Below, piece by piece: positions 27,647-36,447 of a stretch of 64,000 nt of DNA (position 1 is the first letter of the stretch; every line of letters starts with the position of its first letter). The notes beneath the pieces were generated by a model. That model ran no database searches. It saw nothing but the letters and a program-made list of their open reading frames with translations, and was not told the DNA's origin. The stretch is from DATJGR01 sp963787045. Its GTDB lineage: Bacteria > Pseudomonadota > Gammaproteobacteria > Pseudomonadales > Azotimanducaceae. The translations under genes were made by a program, and so were the position numbers. Location: NCBI GenBank assembly GCA_963787045.1, contig CAWBBR010000002.1, positions 494,866 to 558,865 of the forward strand, given 5' to 3'.

Positions 27647-29501
27647 TCATGTAAACGCGACCATGCCGATCAGCAGGCACAACCCGGCGCCTGCAACGGC
27701 CGCATACCAACGCAGGTTGCCGTTCTGCGTGGCGGTGGCGAGGGTATTGAGGCCGCTCAATGTCGCGGGCACCAGGTTCATCGCGTTGTCGACCGGATCG
27801 TTGCGCATGATCCGCGACAAGAAGACGAAGGGGCGCACGAACAGTCGATCGTAGATCCAGTCGAATCCCCATGCGTGCTTCCACAGCGCGCCGAGCCACG
27901 CGGTCGCCGGGTTCGTCTGCGAGCGCGGCGGGCACCTGCGGCGCCTGCATGAACAACAGCCACGACATCGCGATACCCGCGAGCGATGCGACGAGCGGCA
28001 GGTGCACGATGAAGCCGCTCGCTTCGTCGACGGCGCGTGCTTCCGGCAGCACCGCGCCCAACGGCAGATGAATCAAACCGCCGGCGAGCGCGAACGCGCC
28101 GAGCACCGCCAATGGAATGTGGTGGCTGAGACCATGGCCGGGATGCGGCTCTTCGGCAGATCCCGAGCGCCAGCGCTCGGGTCCGAAGAACACGACGAAG
28201 ATCAGCCGGAAGCTGTACAGCCCGGTCAGAAACGCACCGAGCAGACCGGCCAGCCACAGGTCGTGATGTCCCGTCAGATACGCCTGATGCAGGATTTCGT
28301 CTTTCGAGTAGTAGCCCGAGGTGAACGGGAACGCGGTCAGCGCGAGCGTACCGATCAGCATGCTGGCGAACGCGAACGGCAACCGGGTGCGCAGGCCGCC
28401 CATCTTGAAAATGTCCTGTTCGTGATGCATCGCGAGAATCACGGAACCCGCGGAGAGGAACAGCAGCGCCTTGAAGAAGGCGTGCGTCATCAGGTGGAAC
28501 ATCGCGCTGTCGAAGGCGCCGGCGCCTTCCGCCAGGAACATGTAGCCGATCTGGCTCATCGTCGAGTACGCGAGGATCTTCTTGATGTCGGTCTGCATCA
28601 GCGCAGTGAAGCCGGCCAACAACAGCGTGATGGCGCCGATCGCGCCGACGCATTCGAGCGCGAACGGCGACAGTGCGAACAGCGGTTCCATGCGCGCGAT
28701 CAGATAGACCCCGGCGGTGACCATCGTTGCGGCATGGATCAGCGCCGAGACCGGCGTGGGGCCGGCCATTGCATCGGGCAACCACGTCTGCAGCGGCAAC
28801 TGCGCCGACTTGCCGACGGCGCCGCCGAGCAGCAACAGACATGCGAGCGTCGCGAGCGGGGCGCCCGTGGACCACGCGTGCGGCGCCGCGCTGAGGATCG
28901 CGTCGATGTTCAGCGTGCCGAACGCGCGATACAGAACGAACAGGCCGATGATCATCGACGTGTCGCCGATGCGCGTGACGAGGAACGCCTTGCGCGCGGC
29001 GTCGCAGTTCGCCGGGTCCTTGTACCAGAAGCCGATCAGCAGATAGCTGCACAGACCGACGCCTTCCCAACCGAAGTACAGGAACAGCAGGTCGTCCGCC
29101 AGCACGAGAAACAACATGCTCGCGATGAACAGATTCATGTACGAGAAGAAACGCGCGAAACCGTCGTCGCCGCGCATGTACCACGCGGCGAACAGATGGA
29201 TGAAGAAGCCGACGCCGGTGATCACGCCGAGCATCGTCAGCGACAACGCGTCGAGCTTCACCGCGAACGTCGGTGCAAACGCGCCGATCTGCATCCAGGT
29301 CCACAGCGTTTCGGTATACGTGCCGCCACCGGGAGGATGCGAAGGAAATCGTAGCCGACGTGCAACGTGACGAGCGCCGACAAACCGATGCTGCCCACGC
29401 CGATGATCGCGGCGACGTTCTCCGACATGCGTTCGCGCGTGATACGTGAGCAGCGCGAAGCCGACGAGCGGAAAGACGAAGATCAGCGAGACGAGATTCA
29501 C
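27647..29501 (-). CDS. nuoL: NADH-quinone oxidoreductase subunit L (three frameshifts)
   Basis: Largest antiporter-like subunit of complex I, with the long lateral helix at its C-terminus. The central part is intact: FYFGWEGVGLCSYLLIGFWY, KSAQLPLQTWLPDAMAGPTP and TDIKKILAYSTMSQIGYMFL. Frame breaks occur near 29,450 and 29,335 (a compensating pair; the middle reads ITRERMSENVAAIIGVGSIG) and near 27,905, after which the true C-terminus reads MRPFVFLSRIMRNDPVDNAM and ends at 27647. Start GTG 29501 has AAAGGA upstream. All three breaks are single-base and probably sequence errors. Confidence 0.93.
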
Positions 29502-29507
29502 GCGGCG

Positions 29508-29816
29508 TCATCCTTTCATCGTCGTGGCCGCGTCGACGTCGAGCGTGCGGAAGCGGCGGTACAGTTGAATCACCAGGGCGAGACCCACGCAGGCCTCGGC
29601 GGCTTGCAGCGTCAGCACCAGAACGAACATCACCTGGCCGTCGGGCTCTGCCCAGCGCGCGCCACCGACGACGAACGCGAGTGCGGTTGCGTTCATCATG
29701 ATCTCGGTCGCCATCAGCATGAACAGCACGTTGCGCCGCATCACCAGGCCGACCATGCCGAGCGCGAACAGCGCGGCGGCGAGCAGCAGACCGTGTTCCA
29801 TCGGAATCGGGCTCAT
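29508..29816 (-). CDS. nuoK: NADH-quinone oxidoreductase subunit K
   Basis: Small membrane subunit of complex I (102 residues, three helices). The conserved acidic residues of helix 2 and 3 are present in MLMATEIMMNATALAFV and LTLQAAEACVGLALVI, both needed for proton-pump coupling in the family. The length is normal. It lies 3 bp after nuoJ and 6 bp before nuoL, in standard nuo order. Confidence 0.97.
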   Translation of the reverse strand: MSPIPMEHGLLLAAALFALGMVGLVMRRNVLFMLMATEIMMNATALAFVVGGARWAEPDGQVMFVLVLTLQAAEACVGLALVIQLYRRFRTLDVDAATTMKG

Positions 29817-29819
29817 CGC

Positions 29820-30321
29820 TCAAACGTCCTCATGCCGGCCGAGGTGGTAAGCAGCGACGAGTCCGCCGAGCAGCAGCATCGACGCGAGTTCGACCGCGAG
29901 CAGATACGGTCCATACAGCGCGACGCCTACCGCTTTGGGGCCGACCACCGTGAGACCGGCCGCGGTCAGCGCGTCGCGCGGCCACAGCATCACCACGAGT
30001 TCGGCGAGCAGAATCGCCGCCAATACGCACCGGCCCGATCCACATGCCGCCGCGCAGCCACTGCCGCTCCTGCTCCACCGTGCGGTGGCCGAGGTTCAGC
30101 ATCATCACCACGAACACGAACAGCACCATGATGGCGCCGGCATAGATGATCACTTCGAGCACGCCGGCGAACGGCGCGCCGAGCGTGAAGAACACCATCG
30201 CGATCGCGAGCAGCGACACGACGAGGTACAACAGCGCGTGCACCGGATTGGTATTGGAGATCACCATCGTGGTCGCGAACAGCGCGACCGCAGAGGCGAC
30301 ATAGAAGGCGATTTCGATCAT
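29820..30321 (-). CDS. nuoJ: NADH-quinone oxidoreductase subunit J (one frameshift)
   Basis: Membrane subunit of complex I. From ATG 30321 (overlapping the nuoI stop by 4 nt) it reads MIEIAFYVASAVALFATTMV and GVLEVIIYAGAIMVLFVFVV, the conserved pi-bulge helix TM3. The frame shifts near 30,020; the C-terminal part continues as AAILLAELVVMLWPRDAL to the stop at 29820. Joined, it is about 166 residues with five helices, normal for NuoJ. Confidence 0.94.
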
Positions 30322-30866
30322 GGCAGCAGACTCTTGTAGTCGACCGGGGGCTCCTCGTTCAACGCCTCGCCTTTGGCTTTGCCGGTGATCGACATGCCCG
30401 CGACGCGATAGAAGTTGTAGTCCGGGTATTTGCCCGGCCCCGAGATCAACAGGTGTTCTTTTTCGTAGACGAGGTTCTGCCGGTTGTATTCGCCCATCTC
30501 GAAATCCGGCGTCAGCTGGATCGCCGTCGTCGGGCACGCCTCTTCGCACAGACCGCAGAAAATGCAGCGCGAGAAGTTGATGCGGAAGAACTCCGGATAC
30601 CAGCGACCGTCTTCGGGGCGTTCGGCTTTCTGCAGCGAGATGCAGCCCACCGGACACGCGACCGCGCACAGATTGCACGCGACGCATCGTTCGTCGCCGT
30701 CGGGATCGCGCGTCAGCACGATGCGGCCGCGATAACGCGGCGGCACCGGTACCTTCACTTCGGGATACATCTGCGTGTCGCGCGGCCGGAACGTGTGCAT
30801 GAACACCATCCCGATCGACCGGAACTGTGAGCCGATGCCGCGCAGTACTGACAGAAGGCGGTTCAT
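30318..30866 (-). CDS. nuoI: NADH-quinone oxidoreductase subunit I
   Basis: Peripheral-arm subunit of complex I carrying clusters N6a and N6b. Two 4Fe-4S motifs are complete: CVACNLCAVACPVGC and CIFCGLCEEACPTTA. An amphipathic N-terminus containing GMVFMHTFRPRDT docks on the membrane. 182 residues, usual for the family. It lies 4 bp after nuoH and overlaps nuoJ. Confidence 0.98.
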   Translation of the reverse strand: MNRLLSVLRGIGSQFRSIGMVFMHTFRPRDTQMYPEVKVPVPPRYRGRIVLTRDPDGDERCVACNLCAVACPVGCISLQKAERPEDGRWYPEFFRINFSRCIFCGLCEEACPTTAIQLTPDFEMGEYNRQNLVYEKEHLLISGPGKYPDYNFYRVAGMSITGKAKGEALNEEPPVDYKSLLP

Positions 30867-30870
30867 TCGA

Positions 30871-31887
30871 TCAGGCTCCGGGAGTGCGCCACAGCACGAT
30901 CGCGGCGGTCACTAACAGGTTGATGAGGGCGAGCGGCAGGCAGACCTTCCAGGCCGCGGCCATCATCTGGTCGTACCGCGGCCGCGGCAGCGACGCGCGC
31001 AGCAGAATGAACGTGGCCATGAACACACCGGCCTTGATCGCAAACCAGATGAACGGAATCGCGCCGAGCAGCGGTATGTAGTCGTCGATGTGGAACGGCG
31101 CCTGCCAGCCGCCGAAGAACAGCGTGACGGTAAGCGACGAGATCAACACGATGCCGACGTATTCGGCCACGAGGAACATGCCGAACTTCATGCCGGAGTA
31201 TTCGGTGTGATAACCGGCCGCGAGTTCGGCTTCCGCTTCCGGCAGATCGAACGGCGTGCGGTGGATGACGGCGATGCCGGCGAGCGCCCACACGCAGAAG
31301 CCGAAGAACTGCGGCACGATGAACCAGAGGTCGCGCTGCGCCTCTACGATCTCGTTCAGGTCGAAGCTGCCGGCCTGCATCACGATGCCCATCAGCGACA
31401 GACCCATGAACACTTCGTACGAGATCATCTGCGCGGTGGAGCGCAGCCCGCCGAGCAGCGCGTATTTGCTGTTCGACGACCAGCCGCCGAGCATCACCGC
31501 GTAGACCGCGAGTCCGGCGATCGCGAAGAAGAACAGGATGCCGGCCTGCGGAGACGCCACTACCCAGGTCGGCGTGAACGGCACCAGCACGAAGGCGAGC
31601 AGCATCAGGCCGATCGCGAGCGCCGGTGCGAGCAGGAACGTGGCTTTGTCGACGAACGGCGGAATCCAGTCTTCCTTGAAGAAGATCTTCACCATGTCGG
31701 CCGGCACCTGCAGCAGACCGAACCAGCCGACCCGATTCGGGCCGTAGCGGTCTTGCCACAGGGCGAGCAGCCGCCGTTCGGCCCAGATCATCTGCGCGCC
31801 CGCGACGATTGCGCCGATGAGAATCACGACGGCCTTGAACATGCCCCAGAAGATCGCGCCGAGCTCGGGTGTGATCCAGTCGAACAC
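30871..31887 (-). CDS. nuoH: NADH-quinone oxidoreductase subunit H
   Basis: Membrane subunit of complex I that forms the quinone chamber with NuoB and NuoD. Diagnostic segments include WAERRLLALWQDRYGPNRVG near the N-terminus and the acidic loop FDLPEAEAELAAGYHTEYSG, which carries the conserved Glu cluster. 338 residues with eight to nine helices. The start is GTG 31887, with GGGAGG 7 nt upstream, just 3 bp past the nuoG stop. Confidence 0.98.
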   Translation of the reverse strand: MFDWITPELGAIFWGMFKAVVILIGAIVAGAQMIWAERRLLALWQDRYGPNRVGWFGLLQVPADMVKIFFKEDWIPPFVDKATFLLAPALAIGLMLLAFVLVPFTPTWVVASPQAGILFFFAIAGLAVYAVMLGGWSSNSKYALLGGLRSTAQMISYEVFMGLSLMGIVMQAGSFDLNEIVEAQRDLWFIVPQFFGFCVWALAGIAVIHRTPFDLPEAEAELAAGYHTEYSGMKFGMFLVAEYVGIVLISSLTVTLFFGGWQAPFHIDDYIPLLGAIPFIWFAIKAGVFMATFILLRASLPRPRYDQMMAAAWKVCLPLALINLLVTAAIVLWRTPGA

Positions 31888-31890
31888 CGA

Positions 31891-34584
31891 TCAACCTCCC
31901 TTCGCGACGCTGCACGTCGTCGTCGGTTCGAACGGCGGGATTCCCGGCAGGCCGACCGGCACGCCGATCGTGCCACTCGGAAAATCGTCGCGCGTTCTGA
32001 CGACGAGGTTCGCCGTGACGCCGCCGATCGTGATGCGAGCGAGGCTGTGTTCGTCGAAGCTCAACCGCTGCGCGTCGAGCGCGTTGAATACGACGTAGCT
32101 CTTCGCGATGCGGGCCTGGATCGGCTCGGCAAGACTCGATAGTTCCTCGGACCCGAAGTGTTCGTGTAGAGGGATCAGAACGAGTCCGCTTCCCCTCTGT
32201 GCGTTCGTCGGCGAGAAGTACCGAGGCACGCCCTGGGTCTTTGCCACGAACAGGTGGACTCCCGGATCACCACCCTTCAATGCGCCACCCACTTCGGTCT
32301 GAAATTTGTTCCACGCCTGGGGCGAGTTCCAGCCCGGCGCCCACGCGAACGGCAGCAGTTCCGGAGGACGGTCGTCGGGTCCGGTGCCGTTGTAGCCTTC
32401 CATCGAGAAATTCAGCGCCGTGTCGGCGTCTTTGGTCGACCGCGGCTCGTGCACGAACACGATGGCGCGCGCCGCGGTGCGGCCGGATTGACGGTGCGGT
32501 GCGCGCGCCAGACCCATGCCGTGCATGCGGAATTTGGCGCCGGGCGCCGCTTCCGCCACGCCCTTGAATTGGGGCAGTTCGGCTTCGAGTTCTTCGATCA
32601 CGCCGTCGAGATTCTCGGATTCGTCGTCGCCGCCGGTAATGCGGCCGAGCCAACGCCACGCTTCCAGCGTTTCGATCGAGCGGTCGTAATAGGCGGGGTC
32701 GAAGTTCTGGAAATAGCGTTGCGCGCGGCCTTCCATGTTGACGAGCGTGCCCGTCGCTTCGGCGAAGCTCGCAGAAGGAAGCACGACGTCGGCGCGGCGC
32801 GCGGTTTCCGTCATCTGGTGATCCAGCACGATGAGTCGCGAGCGCGCGAGCGGCTCGAACAGCTTTTGCGGCAGGCGGCGCTCGAGGTCGTTCTCGAGCA
32901 CGACGATCACCGCTTCGTCGCCGCCGATGCGTGCCAGCGAATCTTCCAACGGCGTCGCGCCGAACAGCGCCACACCGAGACTGTTGGCTTCCGGCACGGC
33001 GAGACTGAGCAACACCGCCGGGTTGTGTTTGTGCAAAGCCCACGCGATGTTCGCGGCGGCGCGGATGACGTCGGTGGAACCGATGCCGGTGCCGGAGACG
33101 ATCAGCGGTCGCTTCGCGGCTTTCAACGCGTCGGCGATCGCGGCGACGTCCGCGTTGCTCGCCGCGTGCAGTGGCGTGGCGCCACCGTCGATTGCGTTCG
33201 CCACCGCGAAACCGAGCTGCGCGATAGCCTCGGGTGCGAGCCGCAGTGCGAGCTGGGCGATGTCGTCGAAACCGGTTGCCGCCGGCGTTGCGACGAAAAT
33301 CGGATTGCGTTCGTGTTGCGCGATGTCGGCGGCCGACTCGGCCTGCCAGTCCGGAACCTTCTTCTCGCGCGTCATTTCCAACGACTTGCCGCGCGCCGCC
33401 TGACGCAGCGCCAGCGCGACGCGCGGCGCGGTGGCCAATACGTCTTCGCCGAGCACGAGCACCGCATCGGCGTCGTCGATCGCGCGAATCGTCGCCGCGG
33501 AAACCGGTCCTTCGCGGAGCACTTTCAGCACCGTGCCCGTCAGTTCTGCGTCGTGGCGGGTCATGCCGCTCGAGAATGCCGCGGCGCCGACCAATCCGCG
33601 CAAACGGAAGTTCGCTTCGAGACTCGCGCGCGGCGAGCCGATGCCGAGGATCGGCTTTCCGGCGGACAACAGCTGTCGCACCCGAGCGATGGCGTCAGCG
33701 ACTTCGACGGCCGCCAGCGCGCCGTCGCGCTTCACGAGCGGTTTGCGCGGCCGGTCTTTGCGATTCACGTAGCCGTAACCGAAGCGGCCGCGATCGCAGA
33801 GGAAGTAGCCGTTCAGCTCGCCGTGATAGCGGTTTTCGATGCGCCGTACTTCGCCATAGCGTTCGCCGGGCGAGATGTTGCAACCGACCGCGCAGCCGGC
33901 ACAGATGCTCGGCGCGAACTGCATGTCCCACTTGCGCGCGTAGTGTTCCGAGTGCGTCTTGTCGGTGAACACGCCGGTCGGGCAGATCTCGGTGAGGTTG
34001 CCGGAGAATTCGTTCTGCAACGTGCCCGACCGTTCGCGGCCGAAGTACACGTGCGCGGCGGATCCGAACACGCCGAAGTCGGTGCCGCCGGCGTAGTCGT
34101 TGTAGAAACGCGTGCAGCGATAGCATGCGATGCAGCGGTTCATCTCGTGCGCGATGAACGGGCCGAGATCCTGATTGAGGTGCGTGCGCTTCGTGAAGTG
34201 GTACTGCCGGCGATAGTGGCCGGTCATCACCGTCATGTCCTGAAGATGGCAGTGGCCGCCTTCCTCGCAGACGGGACAGTCGTGCGGATGATTCGTCATC
34301 ATCAGGCTGATGATGCCCTCGCGAAACTCCTTCGACTCCGGATCGGCCACGGTGATGCGGGTGTTGTCCGCCGCCGGCGTCATGCAAGCCATCACCAGGC
34401 GGCCGACTTTGTCGTTCTCGTCGCGATAGATCTTCACTGCGCATTGCCGGCACGCACCGACGCTACCGAGCGCCGGGTGCCAGCAGAAGTAGGGCAGGTC
34501 GACGCCGCGGCTCAAGCACGCCTGCAGCAGATTGTCTGCCGGATCGACTTCGAACTGCTTGCCGTCTACGTGAATGATCGCCAT
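31891..34584 (-). CDS. nuoG: NADH-quinone oxidoreductase subunit G
   Basis: Iron-sulfur subunit of the peripheral arm, 897 residues. The N-terminal 2Fe-2S domain has Cys in VDLPYFCWHPALGSVGACRQC. Then come the His-containing HPHDCPVCEEGGHCHLQD and CIACYRCTRF. A molybdopterin-oxidoreductase-like domain follows. The extra N7 cluster site is complete: CAGCAVGC, then 27 residues, then CDRGRFGYGY (CxxCxxxCx27C), as in E. coli and Thermus but not in mitochondrial complex I. No frame break over 2.7 kb. It lies 39 bp after nuoF. Confidence 0.97.
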   Translation of the reverse strand: MAIIHVDGKQFEVDPADNLLQACLSRGVDLPYFCWHPALGSVGACRQCAVKIYRDENDKVGRLVMACMTPAADNTRITVADPESKEFREGIISLMMTNHPHDCPVCEEGGHCHLQDMTVMTGHYRRQYHFTKRTHLNQDLGPFIAHEMNRCIACYRCTRFYNDYAGGTDFGVFGSAAHVYFGRERSGTLQNEFSGNLTEICPTGVFTDKTHSEHYARKWDMQFAPSICAGCAVGCNISPGERYGEVRRIENRYHGELNGYFLCDRGRFGYGYVNRKDRPRKPLVKRDGALAAVEVADAIARVRQLLSAGKPILGIGSPRASLEANFRLRGLVGAAAFSSGMTRHDAELTGTVLKVLREGPVSAATIRAIDDADAVLVLGEDVLATAPRVALALRQAARGKSLEMTREKKVPDWQAESAADIAQHERNPIFVATPAATGFDDIAQLALRLAPEAIAQLGFAVANAIDGGATPLHAASNADVAAIADALKAAKRPLIVSGTGIGSTDVIRAAANIAWALHKHNPAVLLSLAVPEANSLGVALFGATPLEDSLARIGGDEAVIVVLENDLERRLPQKLFEPLARSRLIVLDHQMTETARRADVVLPSASFAEATGTLVNMEGRAQRYFQNFDPAYYDRSIETLEAWRWLGRITGGDDESENLDGVIEELEAELPQFKGVAEAAPGAKFRMHGMGLARAPHRQSGRTAARAIVFVHEPRSTKDADTALNFSMEGYNGTGPDDRPPELLPFAWAPGWNSPQAWNKFQTEVGGALKGGDPGVHLFVAKTQGVPRYFSPTNAQRGSGLVLIPLHEHFGSEELSSLAEPIQARIAKSYVVFNALDAQRLSFDEHSLARITIGGVTANLVVRTRDDFPSGTIGVPVGLPGIPPFEPTTTCSVAKGG

Positions 34585-34623
34585 AAGTTCTCTCGGGCCG
34601 GATCTAACCGGGCCGTCTGTGTT

Positions 34624-35937
34624 TCAAGCCGTTTTTGCCGCCGTGGCGCCGACGGGTGCGAGACCCGCTTCGAATTCCGCGCGGAAGAACTTCAGCGCGG
34701 ACTGCAACGGCTCCATCGCGCCGGGCGCGTGCGGACAGAACGTTTTTCCCGGACCGAGCCACCGCGTCAGTTTGCTCAATACTTCGATGTCTTCGGCCTG
34801 CCCGCGGCCTTCTTCGATCGACTGCAGGATCTTCACGCTCCACGGCAACCCGTCGCGGCACGGCGTGCACCAGCCGCACGATTCGCGCGCGAAGAACTCT
34901 TCGAGGTTGCGCACCGCCGAGACCATGCTCTGATTGTCCGCAACGACCGTGATCAACCCGGTGCCCATCCGCGAACCGGCTTTCTGGATCGTTTCGTAAT
35001 CCATCGCGAGGTCGAGGTGTTCCGGCAGCAGGAAGTCGGTAGAGCCGCCGCCCGGCAACCACGCTTTCAGTTTGCGTCCGTCTTTCATGCCGCCCGCATG
35101 CACCTCGAGGATCTCCCGCGCGGTGGTTCCGATCGGCAGTTCCCAACAGCCTGGCTTGGCCGCGCGGCCCGAACAGCCATAGATCTTCGTGCCGCTGTCC
35201 TGGCTCTTGCCTTCCGAGAGGTTTTTGAACCAGTCAGCGCCGTTGGAGAGGATGTGCGGCAGGTTCGACAGCGTTTCGACGTTGTTGACGATGGTCGGCC
35301 GGCCCCACAAGCCGGCAACCTGCGGAAACGGCGGTTTGGCGCGCGGCGTCGCGCGCCGCCCCTCGAGCGAGTTGATCAGGGCGGTTTCTTCGCCGCAGAT
35401 GTAGCGGCCGGCGCCGGTGTGAACGTACAGCTCGAAGCTCCACGAACCGCCGAGGATGTTCGCGCCGACGAGCCCGGCCGCGCGCGCTGCGTCGAGCGCT
35501 TCGTTGAGGCGTTTCTCCGCGGTGACGTATTCGCCGCGCAGGAAGATGTAGCCGGTCGTTGCCTGGATGGCGTATGCGGCGATCAACATCGCTTCGATGA
35601 GTTGATGCGGCACCTGTTCCATCAACAGGCGATCCTTGAACGTGCCGGGTTCCATTTCGTCGGCGTTGCACACCATGTACTTCGCCCCGGCGTCCGGTCC
35701 CATCGGGATCAGGCTCCACTTCACGCCGGTCGGAAATCCCGCGCCGCCGCGGCCGCGCAGGTTCGAGGCCTTTACGACCGCCTGCACGTCCGCCGGCGTC
35801 TGCGTGACCACTTTACGGAACGCGGCGTAGCCGCCTTCGGCCTGATATCCGTCGAAATCGAGCGGCCCGCCCGCGAGGTCGATCAGGCGCGTGAGCGGAC
35901 GGCGGTAGTTCGGGTCGGATGCACTGCGCAACGTCAT
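34624..35937 (-). CDS. nuoF: NADH-quinone oxidoreductase subunit F
   Basis: FMN- and NADH-binding subunit that accepts hydride from NADH. Nucleotide loops: SNLRGRGGAGFPTGVKW and GAGRYICGEETALINSLEG. The N3 4Fe-4S cluster ligands are ESCGWCTPCRDG and a distal Cys in KTFCPHAPGA. As given, the frame is open into nuoE upstream, producing a 607-codon reading frame. However, ATG 35937 has a GGAG box 8 nt upstream and starts MTLRSASDPNYRRPLTRLID, giving a normal 437-residue NuoF. I annotate it as separate. Confidence 0.93.
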   Translation of the reverse strand: MTLRSASDPNYRRPLTRLIDLAGGPLDFDGYQAEGGYAAFRKVVTQTPADVQAVVKASNLRGRGGAGFPTGVKWSLIPMGPDAGAKYMVCNADEMEPGTFKDRLLMEQVPHQLIEAMLIAAYAIQATTGYIFLRGEYVTAEKRLNEALDAARAAGLVGANILGGSWSFELYVHTGAGRYICGEETALINSLEGRRATPRAKPPFPQVAGLWGRPTIVNNVETLSNLPHILSNGADWFKNLSEGKSQDSGTKIYGCSGRAAKPGCWELPIGTTAREILEVHAGGMKDGRKLKAWLPGGGSTDFLLPEHLDLAMDYETIQKAGSRMGTGLITVVADNQSMVSAVRNLEEFFARESCGWCTPCRDGLPWSVKILQSIEEGRGQAEDIEVLSKLTRWLGPGKTFCPHAPGAMEPLQSALKFFRAEFEAGLAPVGATAAKTA

Positions 35938-36447
35938 GCGTACGGCTCCAGAAGGGTTGGCGACCTGTGCCGGCTCGACGGGTCCGTGCAGATCGTCGTC
36001 GATCATCAGACACGCGCCGCGATCGCACGCACCGAGACAGCAGATCGGCAATAGCGTGAAGCGGCCGTCGCGCGTCGTCTCGCCGTAGCGGATACCGAGC
36101 GCGCCGGTCAGCGCGTCGCGCAGTTCGTCGTAGCCGGTCAAGTGACAGGCGATGCTGTCGCACACCTTGATCACGTGGCGGCCGACCGGGTGGCGGAATA
36201 TCAGGCTATAGAAGGTGGCGACACCTTCGAGATCCGCCGCGCTGATGCCGAGCAATGCGGCGATCGGAGCGATCGCGCCGTCGGGCACCCAGCCGCGGTG
36301 TTTCTGCACCACCTTCAATGCCTCGATGCTGGCGGCGCGCGCATCGGGGTAGTGGCTGATTTCGTGTTCGATCTCGTGACGCTCCGTGTCGCTCAACGCG
36401 AACGGCGGCGAACGGGGATCGACGATTTTCAGAACGGTCTCGGTCAT
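35934..36447 (-). CDS. nuoE: NADH-quinone oxidoreductase subunit E (one frameshift at its end)
   Basis: Thioredoxin-like 2Fe-2S subunit of the NADH-oxidising module. N1a ligands are in VCDSIACHLTG and LPICCLGACDRGACLMIDDD. The C-terminus reads in frame into nuoF, but removing one T of the doublet at 35957-35958 (an A on the coding strand) gives EPAQVATLLEPYA then TGA at 35934-35936. This is a typical NuoE ending and overlaps the nuoF ATG by 4 nt, as at several other junctions of this operon. It overlaps the nuoCD stop by 4 nt at its start. A true E-F fusion remains possible but is less likely. Confidence 0.9.

Noticed and set aside
32254..36054. A 1,266-codon open frame on the plus strand opposite nuoG and nuoE/F
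   Set aside because: It mirrors the wobble positions of highly conserved complex I genes, is low-complexity Arg/Ala/Asp/His-rich, and has no recognisable motif. Long antisense frames are expected in GC-rich DNA.
34624..36447. A genuine NuoE-NuoF fusion protein
   Set aside because: One extra base explains it; the repaired sequence restores a typical NuoE end, a stop-start overlap and a ribosome site.
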